Shown here: piece by piece, positions 17,422 through 26,088 of the stretch
Numbering within the stretch: the first letter of the stretch is position 1
Layout: the number at the start of each line of letters is the position of its first letter
Assembly (NCBI RefSeq): GCF_003309065.1
Contig: NZ_POAF01000004.1
Span: forward strand, 290,136-354,135
Direction: 5' to 3'
Length of the DNA: 64,000 nt
Source of the DNA: Glutamicibacter soli
GTDB taxonomy: Bacteria; Actinomycetota; Actinomycetes; Actinomycetales; Micrococcaceae
The notes under the pieces: model-generated
Database searches by the model: none
Told to the model about the DNA's origin: nothing
The model's input: the letters and a program-made list of their open reading frames with translations, nothing else
Program-made: the position numbers and the translations under genes

Positions 17422-18513
17422 CTACGCGAGGGCGTCCTTGCTGTTCTGCACGAAGCCCGGAAGCACCGAGAGGCGTTCAACAGCGTCATCGATGATGCGG
17501 TCCACGAGCTGCTCGCAGGTCGGCAGGTCGTCGATGACGCCGACTACCTGTCCGGAAGCCAGCATGCCGGCCTGCGTATCGCCATTGACCAGACCTGCCT
17601 TGAGCAGCATCGGGGTGTTGGCGGCGAGCATCATCTGGCCCCAGCTGCGCCCGGTGCTGCGCTTCATGCGCAGTCCGTCGCGGGCCAGTCCCAGCCAGGT
17701 CTGCCCGGAAAGTTCCTTGAACTGCAGGGTGCGCCGCGCGGTGCCCAGCATTCGGCCCAGCGGCGAGCCGGATTCCAGGCTGTCGATGAACTCGGTGCGC
17801 AGCAGGCGGTGCGGCATGCCGTCGGCCTTGGTGGTCACCACGGTGCCGTCCAGCCCGAATTCGAGGTAGCGCTTCTTGATGTGCTCGGGCACGGCGCTGT
17901 CGCTGGTGAGCAGGAAGCGGGTGCCCATGCCGATGCCGGCCGCGCCGTAGGACAGCGCGGCGGCCAGGCCGCGCCCGTCGAAGAACCCGCCGGCCGCGAT
18001 CACCGGGATGTCCACCGCATCCAGCACGGTGGGCAGCAGCAGGGTGGTCGGGGTGGCGCCGGTGTGGCCGCCGCCTTCGCCACCCTGGATCATCACCGCG
18101 TCGGCCCCCCAGGAGGCGACCTTTTCCGCATGGCGCGGCAGGCCGACCGAGGGGATGACCACCGCGTCGTTTTCCTTGAGCTTGTCGATCAGCTCGCGCT
18201 TGGGCGCCAGTGCGAAGGAGGCCACCTTCACGCCGTACTTGATCAGCAGATTCACCCGGTCCATGGCGTCGGCCGCATCGGCGCGCAGATTGACGCCGAA
18301 GGGTTTGTCGGTGCGGGACTTGGTCTCCACGATGGCCTTTTCAAGCTCGTCGTAGGTCATGGTCGCCGAGGCGAGGATGCCCAGGCCGCCGGCCTCGGCG
18401 GTGGCGGTGACCAGGCTTGGCCCGGCGACCCAGCCCATGCCGGTCTGCACCACTGGGTGCTGGATTCCGGTGAGCTCGGTCAGGGAGGTGCGGATGCGGT
18501 TCGTGGTGCTCAA
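17422..18513 (-). CDS. ipdC: Flavin-dependent reductase IpdC (nitronate monooxygenase-like)
   Basis: A 363-residue TIM-barrel flavoprotein of the 2-nitropropane dioxygenase family. The FMN-binding parts are HPVVQTGMGWVAGP at the N-terminus, VMIQGGEGGGHTG and IAAGGFFDGRGLAAALSYGAAGIGMGTRF. In HIP degradation, IpdC acts on the C/D-ring CoA ester before IpdAB ring opening. The FDGRG and RTL..LSGQTW regions fit the steroid member rather than a general nitronate oxidase. Last gene of its operon; its start overlaps the ipdB2 stop by 4 bases. Confidence 0.9.
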   Translation of the reverse strand: MSTTNRIRTSLTELTGIQHPVVQTGMGWVAGPSLVTATAEAGGLGILASATMTYDELEKAIVETKSRTDKPFGVNLRADAADAMDRVNLLIKYGVKVASFALAPKRELIDKLKENDAVVIPSVGLPRHAEKVASWGADAVMIQGGEGGGHTGATPTTLLLPTVLDAVDIPVIAAGGFFDGRGLAAALSYGAAGIGMGTRFLLTSDSAVPEHIKKRYLEFGLDGTVVTTKADGMPHRLLRTEFIDSLESGSPLGRMLGTARRTLQFKELSGQTWLGLARDGLRMKRSTGRSWGQMMLAANTPMLLKAGLVNGDTQAGMLASGQVVGVIDDLPTCEQLVDRIIDDAVERLSVLPGFVQNSKDALA

Positions 18514-19277
18514 GGGCTGACCTCTTGTTCTCTGCGGTGGGCGGGGTCCAGGACCTCGCGAATCAGTCGAAGCTCCTGCTCGTCGGGCAGGCGGGTGGCA
18601 GGGATCGTTTCCGGCACGTGCAGCTCGAAGCCGGTTGCGTCCAGCACCTCGTCCAGGGGAACCCCGGGGTGCAGGCTGAGCAGCGCCATGGTGCCGCCCG
18701 GCCCGCTGAAGTCGTAGACTCCGAGGTTGGTGACCACCCGGTGCACGTGGTGGAAGCGCGCCGCCCCGGGGCCGGCGGCCTTGGCGCGGTTCGCGCCGAC
18801 CCCGGTCACGAAGTCGACGTCGCGCACGAAGCTGCGCGTGGACTGCCGGGCGATCCAGTAGCTGGTGGCGTGGTTGATGGTGTTGGTGGCCGCGGCCCGG
18901 GAGCCGAGCAGCTGGCGGTGCGGCTGGAAGTGGTCCCCGATGGCCGAGAAGTTGTGGTTTCCCTCCCGGTCGATCTGCGCTCCGCCCATCACCACATGGC
19001 GCTTGCCGGCGGCGATCAGCTCGAAGAGCTCGCGGTAGGGCAGGTAGCCGGCGCTGAACTCGCTTACCCCGCCCAGGGCCGGGACGTCCCCGTAGATGGT
19101 GGACTCGCCGTCGCTGAGCATGAGCGAGGGCGCGTGGGTCAGCGCGGCCAGCCGGGCGCCGAGCGTGGGAATGATGCCGGCCGGGCTGGCGAGGATGTCG
19201 TGCTGCCCGCGGAACAGGTCGCTGCAGGCTGCCACGGCGATCTCCGCGCGGGTGGCGGTGCTCAGGGTCTCAGGCAT
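18510..19277 (-). CDS. CoA-transferase-like hydrolase beta subunit, second IpdB
   Basis: A 255-residue paralogue of the IpdB at 2.5 kb, beginning MPETLSTATRAEIAVAACSDLF. LSDGEST, MGGAQIDREGNHNF, NRAKAAGPGAA and LLSLHPGVPLDE are conserved. ATG 19277 gives the same 8-base overlap with its alpha-subunit gene as in the first pair, so the arrangement was duplicated as a unit or kept under selection. The 10 extra upstream codons are not used. Located between ipdA2 and ipdC. Confidence 0.88.
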   Translation of the reverse strand: MPETLSTATRAEIAVAACSDLFRGQHDILASPAGIIPTLGARLAALTHAPSLMLSDGESTIYGDVPALGGVSEFSAGYLPYRELFELIAAGKRHVVMGGAQIDREGNHNFSAIGDHFQPHRQLLGSRAAATNTINHATSYWIARQSTRSFVRDVDFVTGVGANRAKAAGPGAARFHHVHRVVTNLGVYDFSGPGGTMALLSLHPGVPLDEVLDATGFELHVPETIPATRLPDEQELRLIREVLDPAHRREQEVSP

Positions 19278-20115
19278 GTACGGCCTCCTTCCGCCAGATG
19301 GTCTCATTTTCCAGGTACTCGGCGCGGTAGCGCTCCCACAGTGCGGGATCGGAGGCCGCGCGGGCGTACTCGCGCTGCAGCTCCTCGTTGCGCGGGTACG
19401 CCGGCAGGCAGGTGGTGAAGTGGGCGCCGCCGGGGGCCTCGTAGACGTGGTCCACCATGGTGCGGTTCAGCAGCAGCGTGGAAGGGTGCGCGCCCTCGGT
19501 CAGTTCCCGGGTGCTAACCACCGATTCGGCGCTGAGGATGGTGCGCGCGGCGGCCCGGGCGAACAGGTCGTCCACGTAGGGGTCGGGGCCCAGGCACTGC
19601 CCGTTGCCCAGCGCGTCGGCGCGGTTCAGGTGGATCAGCGCCAGATCCAGCGGCACCGCCGGCATCGCCACCAGCGTTTCGCCGTCCTCGTAGGGTGAGG
19701 TGATGGTGCGGATCTGCGGGTTGACTGTCAGCACGTCCGAGCCCAGTCCGGTGCGGGTGACCTCGAAGGGCAGGCGCCGGCCGGCCGCGCGCAGCCCGGA
19801 GACCAGCATCGATTCGTCAAGTTCCGTGGTGGCGATGGCCCCGGATTGGCGGGCGGCCGCGAAGTGCGGGTCAACTGCGATGGAATCCAGGGTGACGAAC
19901 CCGTGGACGACCTCGCGCACCTGCCCGGTGGCGCACAGCGTGCCGACGTCCGGGCCGCCGAAGCTGACGATGCGCAGGTCCTTGGCTCCGGAGCGCACCA
20001 GCGCGGCGACCAGGGCCATGGGCTTGCGCCGGGACCCCCAGCCGCCGATGCCGATGGTCATCCCGTCCTGGAACAAGCCCTGCAGCGACTGCGCCTCGAT
20101 GACCTTGCCGGTCAT
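19270..20115 (-). CDS. CoA-transferase-like hydrolase alpha subunit, second IpdA
   Basis: A 281-residue IpdA paralogue. It has DGMTIGIGGWGSRRKPM, GGPDVG, HGFVTLDSIAVDP, the acidic DES motif where IpdA has its catalytic glutamate, LNRADALGN and GAHFTTCLPAYPRNEE. The N-terminus lacks the MPDKR start of canonical IpdA and the C-terminal region is diverged. ATG 20115 lies 2 bases beyond the echA20 stop. It may act on a related substrate, or the two copies may serve different steroids. Confidence 0.88.
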   Translation of the reverse strand: MTGKVIEAQSLQGLFQDGMTIGIGGWGSRRKPMALVAALVRSGAKDLRIVSFGGPDVGTLCATGQVREVVHGFVTLDSIAVDPHFAAARQSGAIATTELDESMLVSGLRAAGRRLPFEVTRTGLGSDVLTVNPQIRTITSPYEDGETLVAMPAVPLDLALIHLNRADALGNGQCLGPDPYVDDLFARAAARTILSAESVVSTRELTEGAHPSTLLLNRTMVDHVYEAPGGAHFTTCLPAYPRNEELQREYARAASDPALWERYRAEYLENETIWRKEAVHA

Positions 20116-20117
20116 GC

Positions 20118-20864
20118 CTAGGCTCCGGTGGCGACGAAGTCGTCGCGCAGCTCGTCGGCGACGCCGCCGAGGTTCAGCTCGAAGGTGAAGCCCTGCTCGA
20201 AGCGGTAGCTGCGGTTCACGTCGATCGGGTCGATGCAGTTCAGCGCCTCCTTGGCCGCGCGGATGACGCGCGGGTCCTTGGCGGCGATCTCGTTGGCGTA
20301 GGAGAACGCGGTCTCGTCGAGCTTGTCGGCGCTGACCACCTCGGCCACGGAGCCCAGCTCCGCCAGGCGCTGGGCGCTGATGTTCTTGCTGGTGAAGTAC
20401 AAGGTGCGCAGCATGTGGGCCGGGACCAGCCGGGCCAGATGGGTGGCTGCGCCCAGCGCGCCGCGGTCCACCTCCGGCACGCCGAAGTAGGCGGTGTCGC
20501 TGGCCACGATGGTGTCCGCGTTGCCCACCAGGCCCACGCCGCCGCCCAGGCAGAAGCCGTTGACCGCGGCGATGACCGGCACCGCGCACTCGTAGATGGA
20601 CTTGAATGCGGCGAAGCAGCCGCGGTTGGCGCCGAGGATGGCGTTGAAGTCCTCGGTGGACTGCATTTCCTTGATGTCCACGCCGGCGTTGAAGCCGCGG
20701 CCCTCGGCGCGCAGGATGACCGCGCGGGTCTTGGCGTCCTTGGTGGCTTCGTTCATGGCGTCCGCGACGCCGAACCATCCGGCGACCGGCAGCGCGTTGA
20801 CCGGCGGGTAGTTCATGGTGATGACGCGGACTCCGTTGGAGTGCATTGCTGAAGTGATCGACAT
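20118..20864 (-). CDS. echA20: Steroid ring-opening crotonase EchA20
   Basis: A 248-residue crotonase beginning MSITSAMHSNGVRVITMNYPPVNALP. RGFNAGVDIKEMQSTEDFNA, NRGCFAAFKSIYECAVPVIAAVNGFCLGGG (in two parts) and RVIRAAKEALN with the C-terminal EQGFTFELNLGGVADELRD closely follow mycobacterial EchA20. That enzyme hydrolytically opens ring D of the HIP-derived CoA ester. GGGAGG precedes ATG 20864. It heads the minus operon and shares a KstR2-like promoter region with the SDR gene. Confidence 0.95.
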   Translation of the reverse strand: MSITSAMHSNGVRVITMNYPPVNALPVAGWFGVADAMNEATKDAKTRAVILRAEGRGFNAGVDIKEMQSTEDFNAILGANRGCFAAFKSIYECAVPVIAAVNGFCLGGGVGLVGNADTIVASDTAYFGVPEVDRGALGAATHLARLVPAHMLRTLYFTSKNISAQRLAELGSVAEVVSADKLDETAFSYANEIAAKDPRVIRAAKEALNCIDPIDVNRSYRFEQGFTFELNLGGVADELRDDFVATGA

Positions 20865-20881
20865 TGGGACCTCCCTGTACC

Positions 20882-20920
20882 AAACGTTTGCTTGTTTGTT
20901 ACCCTAGCACTTGCTTGGTT
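20882..20920. promoter_or_regulatory. Two degenerate KstR2-like sites in the echA20/SDR divergent promoter
   Basis: AAACGTTTGCTTGTTT (20882-20897) differs from the 10.6 kb box AAACAAGTGCTTGGTT at four positions and keeps the right half CTTGTTT; it overlaps the palindrome CAAACGTTTG (20881-20890). TAGCACTTGCTTGGTT (20905-20920) keeps the full right half and resembles the site before ipdA. Both lie between divergent operons of the same pathway. Confidence 0.6.
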
Positions 20921-20971
20921 TCAGGTACACTGGCAATCCATAAGCACCACATCGACGAAAGGAAAAAGCCC

Positions 20972-21874
20972 ATGACTGGCATTTTGAGCGGCCGCGTCGC
21001 CATCGTGACCGGCGCAGGCCGCGGACTCGGACGCGAACATGCACTAGAACTGGCCCGCCAGGGAGCGATGGTCGTGGTCAACGACTTCGGCACCACCCTG
21101 GGCGGCGCCATCGACCCGGCGAACCCGGCCCACGAAGTGGTCGCGGCCATCCGCGCCGAGGGCGGGCAGGCCGTGGCCAACGGAGCCGATGTGGCGAACT
21201 TCGAGCAGGCCGGCGCCATGGTGCAGCAGGCCATCGACACCTACGGCCGGCTGGACATCCTGGTCAACAACGCCGGATTCGTGCGCGACCGCATGCTGGT
21301 GAACACCACCGAAGAGGAATGGGACGCGGTCATCCGCGTGCACCTCAAGGGCCACTTCGCCCCGCTGCGCCACGCCTCCAAGTACTGGCGCGACGAGGCC
21401 AAGGCCGGGCGCACCCCGCAGGCCCGCGTCATCAACACCACCTCCGGCGCAGGCCTGAAGGGCAGCGTCGGACAGGCCAGCTACTCGGCCGCCAAGGCGG
21501 GCATCACCGGCCTGACCCTGGTCGCCGCCCATGAACTGGCCCGCTACGGCGTCAACGTGAACGCCATCGCCCCGGCCGCCCGCACCCGCATGACCGAAGA
21601 CGCCTTCGGCGAGACCATGGCCGCCCCGGAAGAGGGCTTCGACGCCATGAACCCGGCCAACGTCTCCCCGGTCGTGGCCTGGCTGGCCAGCGCCGGCAGT
21701 GAAGTCACCGGCCGCGTCATCGAGGTCGAAGGCGGCCGCGTATGCATCGAGGAAGGCTGGAACCACGGCCCGCAGGTCGACTCCGGAGCCCGCTGGGAGG
21801 CCGCGGCCGTCGGCGCCCAGATCGAGCAGCTGCTGGCCCAGGCCGCCGTCCCGGAACCGGTGTACGGATCATGA
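20972..21874 (+). CDS. Short-chain dehydrogenase of the HIP cluster
   Basis: A 300-residue SDR starting MTGILSGRVAIVTGAGRGLGRE at ATG 20972, preceded by GAAAGGAAAAAGCC. It has the NAD(P) loop TGAGRGLG, NNAGFVRDRML, TTSGAGLKG and the catalytic SYSAAKAG. Length and motifs match the mycobacterial KstR2-regulon SDR next to echA20 (Rv3548c type). The C-terminal extension beyond the SDR core (EEGWNHGPQVDSGARWEA) matches that type too. It likely oxidises a 3-hydroxyacyl-CoA of the pathway; no exact reaction is assigned. First gene of a five-gene operon. Confidence 0.85.
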   Translation: MTGILSGRVAIVTGAGRGLGREHALELARQGAMVVVNDFGTTLGGAIDPANPAHEVVAAIRAEGGQAVANGADVANFEQAGAMVQQAIDTYGRLDILVNNAGFVRDRMLVNTTEEEWDAVIRVHLKGHFAPLRHASKYWRDEAKAGRTPQARVINTTSGAGLKGSVGQASYSAAKAGITGLTLVAAHELARYGVNVNAIAPAARTRMTEDAFGETMAAPEEGFDAMNPANVSPVVAWLASAGSEVTGRVIEVEGGRVCIEEGWNHGPQVDSGARWEAAAVGAQIEQLLAQAAVPEPVYGS

Positions 21875-22677
21875 GCACCGCAGCAGTGGACCCGATGACC
21901 GCCGGCGCCTGGGCCGGCCGGCATCTGGGCGAGAAGACCGTCGGCTACACCCAGGACCAGGCGATCCTGTACGCGCTCGCCGTCGGCGCCCGGCCCACCG
22001 ACCTCGACCTGATCTTCGAGGACCGGCTGCGCGTGCTGCCGTCCTTCGGCCTGACCCTGGCCCAGTGGGCCCCGGACCTGCTGGCCGACCGCGGCGCCTT
22101 CGACAACCGCGCCGTGCACGGGGCCCAGGAGCTGCTGGTCTCCAAGCCGCTGCCACGCAGCGGGGAGCTGGCGCTGAACGCCCGCGTGGGCGAGGTCTGG
22201 GACAAGGGCGGCGCCGCCGTCTTCAACATCATCGTCGAATGCGACCACTTCCAGGCCACCTGGCAGATCTTCGCCCCCGGCTTCGGCGGTTTCGACGGCG
22301 ATCGCGGCCCGGCCCGCGCCGCCGCCCCCGAAACCCCTGCCACGGGCACCGCCAGCATGCAGACCGCGCCTAACCAGGCAGCGCTCTACCGGCTGCTGGG
22401 GGACAAGCACCACATCCACATCGATCCGCAGGCAGCCAAGCGCATCGGGCAGGACCGTCCGATCCTGCACGGGCTGTCCTCGCTGGCCGCAACCACGCTG
22501 CCGCTGGCCGAACTGGCCGGGGCGCACCCGGCGGACCTGGTTCAATTCGGCGGACGCTTCTCCGGGGTCGTTTTCCCCGGGGACCGCATCGAGGTCAAGA
22601 CCTGGGACAACGGACGATTCGAGGCCGCAGTGGCCGACCGTACGGTAATCGCCGACGGATTGGCGGTCTTCGGCTAA
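21871..22677 (+). CDS. MaoC-type enoyl-CoA hydratase (HSD17B4-like)
   Basis: A 268-residue double-hotdog protein. The N-terminal half has VGYTQDQAILYALAVGA and VHGAQELLVSKPLP. The C-terminal half has the hydratase segment LLGDKHHIHIDPQAA with the active-site Asp and His, then RPILHGLSSLAAT. It would hydrate a trans-2-enoyl-CoA and so feed the SDR encoded just upstream, whose stop it overlaps (ATGA). A stretch rich in Ala/Pro links the two hotdog halves. Confidence 0.85.
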   Translation: MSTAAVDPMTAGAWAGRHLGEKTVGYTQDQAILYALAVGARPTDLDLIFEDRLRVLPSFGLTLAQWAPDLLADRGAFDNRAVHGAQELLVSKPLPRSGELALNARVGEVWDKGGAAVFNIIVECDHFQATWQIFAPGFGGFDGDRGPARAAAPETPATGTASMQTAPNQAALYRLLGDKHHIHIDPQAAKRIGQDRPILHGLSSLAATTLPLAELAGAHPADLVQFGGRFSGVVFPGDRIEVKTWDNGRFEAAVADRTVIADGLAVFG

Positions 22678-22732
22678 GCACAGCCGCAGACCGGGGCGCG
22701 GCAGCGCCACGACAGCTAGATAGAGGGAACAC

Positions 22733-23518
22733 ATGAGAGTCATCGTCTTGATGAAGGAAGTCCCGGATACCTACGGCGAACGCGCCATAGATCTGGAAAC
22801 CGGGCTGCTGAAGCGTGCGGACGCCGAGCCGGTGCTCGACGAGATCACCGAGCGCGCGCTGGAGGTAGCGCTGCGCCACCGCGAAGCGCAGCCGGGCACC
22901 GAAGTGGTGCTGCTGAGCGTGGGTCCGGAAGGCAGCCTGCCGACCACCCTGCGCAAGGGCCTGGCCATGGGCGCGGACCGCGCGGTGCACGTGCAGGACC
23001 CGGCGCTGCTCGGCGCGGACCTGACGCTGACCGCCCAGGTGATCGCCGCCGCGGCCAAGCAGATCGGGTTCGACCTGGTGATCGCCGGCAACGTGTCAAC
23101 GGACGGCGGAGGCGGCGCACTGCCGTCCATGCTGGCCGAACTGCTCGGCGTGGCCGGGCTGGCGGCACTGTCCAGCGTGCAGATCGACGAGCTGACCGTG
23201 GCAGGCCAGGTCAACACCGACGTGGAGCGCTACGAAGCCAGCGCCGACCTGCCGGCCGTCATCTCCATCACCGAGGCGCTGCCCGATGCCCGCTTCCCGA
23301 ACTTCAAGGGCATCATGGCGGCCAAGAAGAAGCCGTTCGAGACCTTGGACCTGCAAGCCCTGGGCCTGGCCCCGGGCGAAGAGGAAGCGCGGTCCATCGT
23401 GATCTCCGCCGCCGCCCGCCCGGCGCGCAGCGCCGGTAGGCGGATCGTCGACGAAGGCGACGCCGGCCAGCAGATCGCCGAATTCCTGGCCAAGAACCAA
23501 CTGATCAAGGGGCATTAA
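22733..23518 (+). CDS. etfB: Electron transfer flavoprotein beta subunit (steroid cluster)
   Basis: A 261-residue EtfB starting MRVIVLMKEVPDTYGERAIDLETG. LRKGLAMGADRAVHV, GNVSTDGGGGALPSMLAELLG and [24 protein letters not shown] are the AMP-binding and docking regions of the family. With EtfA it takes electrons from acyl-CoA dehydrogenases, here probably the several FadE proteins of the island. It lies 55 bases after the MaoC gene. A second EtfB is encoded at 39566-40342. Confidence 0.93.
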   Translation: MRVIVLMKEVPDTYGERAIDLETGLLKRADAEPVLDEITERALEVALRHREAQPGTEVVLLSVGPEGSLPTTLRKGLAMGADRAVHVQDPALLGADLTLTAQVIAAAAKQIGFDLVIAGNVSTDGGGGALPSMLAELLGVAGLAALSSVQIDELTVAGQVNTDVERYEASADLPAVISITEALPDARFPNFKGIMAAKKKPFETLDLQALGLAPGEEEARSIVISAAARPARSAGRRIVDEGDAGQQIAEFLAKNQLIKGH

Positions 23519-23519
23519 G

Positions 23520-24509
23520 ATGAGCAGCAATTCCGGGAACCCGATCCTGGTCCTGGTGGACACCTCGCCGGAGGGGCAGCTGCGCGCAGGCGCGGGCGAA
23601 CTTCTCGGCGCGGCCGCCTCGGTGGGCAGCGCCGTGGCGCTGGCCCTGGCCCCCGCCGCACAGGCCGAGCGCCTGTCGCAGGAGCTGGCTGAACTGGGCG
23701 CGACGCGCGTACTGGTCGCCGACTCCGCGGCCGCCGGCAACGCGGTCATCGCGCCCTTGGTAGATGCGCTGGCCGCCGCCTACGCACAGGTGCAGCCCGA
23801 GGCGGTGCTGGCCCCGAACTCCATCCGCGGCCGCGACGCCGCCGCGCGTTTCGCCGCCCGCGCCTGCCTGGCGCTGGCAGTGGACACCGTGGGCATCGAC
23901 CGCGACGCGGAAGGCATCATCGCGCACCACTCGGTGTACGGCGGCGCCTACCTGGTTGATTCGGCAGCCACCACCGGCGCCCTGGTCATCACCCTGCGTC
24001 AGGGCTCCAGCGATGCTCGCGCCACCGCGCAGCCGGCCCAGCTCGAGCTGCTGGCCGTGCAGTCCTCGGGCGCGCCGGACGCCGTGATCACCTCCCGCGA
24101 AGAAGCGGTTATCGAGTCCTCGCGCCCCGACCTGCGCGGAGCTGACATCGTGGTCTCAGGCGGACGCGGGCTGGGCTCGGGGGAGAACTTCTCCCTGGTC
24201 GAGTCGCTGGCCGACGCCCTGGGCGGTGCCATTGGCGCCTCCCGCGCCGCGGTGGACGCCGGCTACGTGCCGCAGACCATGCAGGTGGGCCAGACCGGCG
24301 TCACCGTCGCCCCGCAGCTGTACATCGCACTGGGAATCTCCGGTGCCATCCAGCACCGGGCCGGCATGCAGACCTCCAAGACCATCATCGCCATCAACAA
24401 GGACCCGGAGGCGCCGATCTTCGACGTCGCCGACTTCGGCGTGGTCGGAGACCTGTTCACGGTGGTTCCCCAGCTGGTCGAGGCTATTGAGGGGAAGCGG
24501 GCTAACTGA
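23520..24509 (+). CDS. etfA: Electron transfer flavoprotein alpha subunit (steroid cluster)
   Basis: A 329-residue EtfA beginning [20 protein letters not shown]. The C-terminal FAD domain has [48 protein letters not shown] and [21 protein letters not shown]. It pairs with the EtfB encoded one base upstream. Its TGA overlaps the start of the membrane cytochrome gene (TGATG), which suggests the flavoprotein passes electrons directly to that protein. Confidence 0.93.
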   Translation: MSSNSGNPILVLVDTSPEGQLRAGAGELLGAAASVGSAVALALAPAAQAERLSQELAELGATRVLVADSAAAGNAVIAPLVDALAAAYAQVQPEAVLAPNSIRGRDAAARFAARACLALAVDTVGIDRDAEGIIAHHSVYGGAYLVDSAATTGALVITLRQGSSDARATAQPAQLELLAVQSSGAPDAVITSREEAVIESSRPDLRGADIVVSGGRGLGSGENFSLVESLADALGGAIGASRAAVDAGYVPQTMQVGQTGVTVAPQLYIALGISGAIQHRAGMQTSKTIIAINKDPEAPIFDVADFGVVGDLFTVVPQLVEAIEGKRAN

Positions 24510-25879
24510 TGGCACGGCAGGGACTACCGCGAACCCCCGGAGCCGCCCCGGCCCAGCCTCCGGCTCCGGTGCAGGAAAACGAACAGCCTCAGCAGGCCGC
24601 CGAGCCCGTTGCCGCCACCTCGGCGCCGGCGGCCTCGGGCGGCGTGCGCCGCGGGTTGCCGCGTCCAGGCGCCACGCAGGCGGCGGCCGGCCAAGCTCCG
24701 GCGCAGCAGGCCGCTTCGGCGGCAGCTGAACAGGCTGAGCAGCCCGCCGAGCCGGTGTCCGCGCCGCTGGCCGCCGCGTCCGGACGTCGCGGGCTTCCGC
24801 GCCCGGGTGCCGCAAGCACCCCGGCCGCTGCGGAATCGGCACCCGCCGCGCCTATTGCACCGGCTCCGGAGCAAGCGCAGGTCCCTGCCGCGCCGCAACC
24901 CGCGGCGGCGAAGACGCAGGCCCAGCCTGCCGCCAAGCCGTCTGCGGCGCCGGCCAAGCCGGCTCCGAGCGCGCCCGGCGCCCTGGCCAAGCTCTGGGCC
25001 ACCGCCCGCGGCAAAACGCTGCTGCTGGCCGTGGGACTGCTGGTGCTGCTGGGCGCCGCGGTGCTTGCTGCCCGCTGGCTGGTCTCGCTGGACTCGGTGC
25101 AATCCTTCCTGGCCCGCTACCCGGGAGAGACCCACTTGCCCGAAGGAGCTCCGGTCGGGCTGCCGGCGTGGATGGGATGGCAGCACTTCTTCAACATCTT
25201 CCTGATGGTGCTGATCATCCGTTCGGGATGGCAGGTGCGCACGCAGCGCCGCCCGCCAGCCAGCTGGACCGCGAAATTCGGCAAGAACCCCAAGAAGATC
25301 AGCATCAACCTGTGGTTCCACCAATTCCTCGACATCCTCTGGCTGGTCAACGGCGCGGTGTTCGTCATCCTGCTGCTGACCACCGGCCAGTGGATGCGCG
25401 TGGTGCCGACCAGCGGGGAAGTCTTCCCGAACGCGCTCTCGGCCGCGCTGCAGTACCTGTCCCTGGACTGGCCGACCGAGAACGGCTGGGTGAATTACAA
25501 CAGCCTGCAGGTGCTGGCCTACTTCGCGACCATTTTCCTGGCCGCGCCGCTGGCCGCGATCACGGGATTCCGGATGTCCGGAGCCTGGCCTACGAGCGCC
25601 GAGAAGCTGTCGCGCGCCTACCCGATCGAGGTAGCCCGGGCGATCCACCTGCCGGTGATGTTCTACTTCGTGGCATTCATCGTGGTGCACGTGGCCCTGG
25701 TCTTCTCCACCGGGGCGCTGCGCAACCTGAACCACATGTACGCGGCGCAGGACGCGGTGAACTGGACCGGATTCTGGATCTTCTTCGCTTCGCTGCTGGT
25801 CATCGTCGGCGGCTGGTTCGCCGCCCGGCCGATCCTGCTGGCCCCGCTGGCCTCGCTGTTCGGCAAGGTCGGGCGCTAG
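24509..25879 (+). CDS. ETF-linked membrane cytochrome b with GLPR-repeat N-terminus
   Basis: A 456-residue protein with a roughly 165-residue Pro/Ala/Gln-rich, probably disordered N-terminus carrying three short repeats: RQGLPRTPG (3-11), RRGLPRPG (47-54) and RRGLPRPG (93-100). Four to five membrane segments follow from residue 169. Conserved histidines in QHFFNIF (226), [14 protein letters not shown] (271), RAIHLPVMF (380) and IVVHVALV (394) fit haem ligands of a cytochrome b561/Ni-Fe-hydrogenase b-type fold. Translationally coupled to etfA. I infer it accepts electrons from ETF and reduces quinone; this is not established. A longer paralogue is at 36743-38569, also behind etfBA. Confidence 0.8.
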   Translation: MARQGLPRTPGAAPAQPPAPVQENEQPQQAAEPVAATSAPAASGGVRRGLPRPGATQAAAGQAPAQQAASAAAEQAEQPAEPVSAPLAAASGRRGLPRPGAASTPAAAESAPAAPIAPAPEQAQVPAAPQPAAAKTQAQPAAKPSAAPAKPAPSAPGALAKLWATARGKTLLLAVGLLVLLGAAVLAARWLVSLDSVQSFLARYPGETHLPEGAPVGLPAWMGWQHFFNIFLMVLIIRSGWQVRTQRRPPASWTAKFGKNPKKISINLWFHQFLDILWLVNGAVFVILLLTTGQWMRVVPTSGEVFPNALSAALQYLSLDWPTENGWVNYNSLQVLAYFATIFLAAPLAAITGFRMSGAWPTSAEKLSRAYPIEVARAIHLPVMFYFVAFIVVHVALVFSTGALRNLNHMYAAQDAVNWTGFWIFFASLLVIVGGWFAARPILLAPLASLFGKVGR

Positions 25880-25893
25880 CTGCTGCACTCTGG

Positions 25894-25932
25894 AAGGACC
25901 GCTCCGCGCATTTCTGCGACGGGGCGGTCCTT
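25894..25932 (+). terminator. Terminator after the SDR-MaoC-etfBA-cytochrome operon
   Basis: AAGGACCG (25894-25901) pairs with CGGTCCTT (25925-25932), with further GC pairing inside. It starts 14 bases past the stop. Confidence 0.8.
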
Positions 25933-26088
25933 CGTGGTTTCCAACGGGATGATAAGGAATTATTTGATCCTTGAGAGTGCGAAAGTGGGACTGCCCTTGC
26001 AGGGTTCCCTCGCGCGGGGTTCACTTGAATATCGAGAGTCCATCATTTCGGGTTGGGGACCGGGCAGGATTGAGAAACGAGTAGACGT

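Noticed and set aside
17422..18513. Naming this gene nitronate monooxygenase
   Set aside because: The fold is the same, but the operon with echA20 and ipdAB and the sequence pattern fit IpdC of the HIP pathway better.
24509..25879. Idea that the Pro/Ala-rich N-terminus is an exported cell-wall region
   Set aside because: There is no signal peptide or lipobox; the repeats precede the first membrane helix, and coupling with cytosolic EtfA favours a cytosolic tail.
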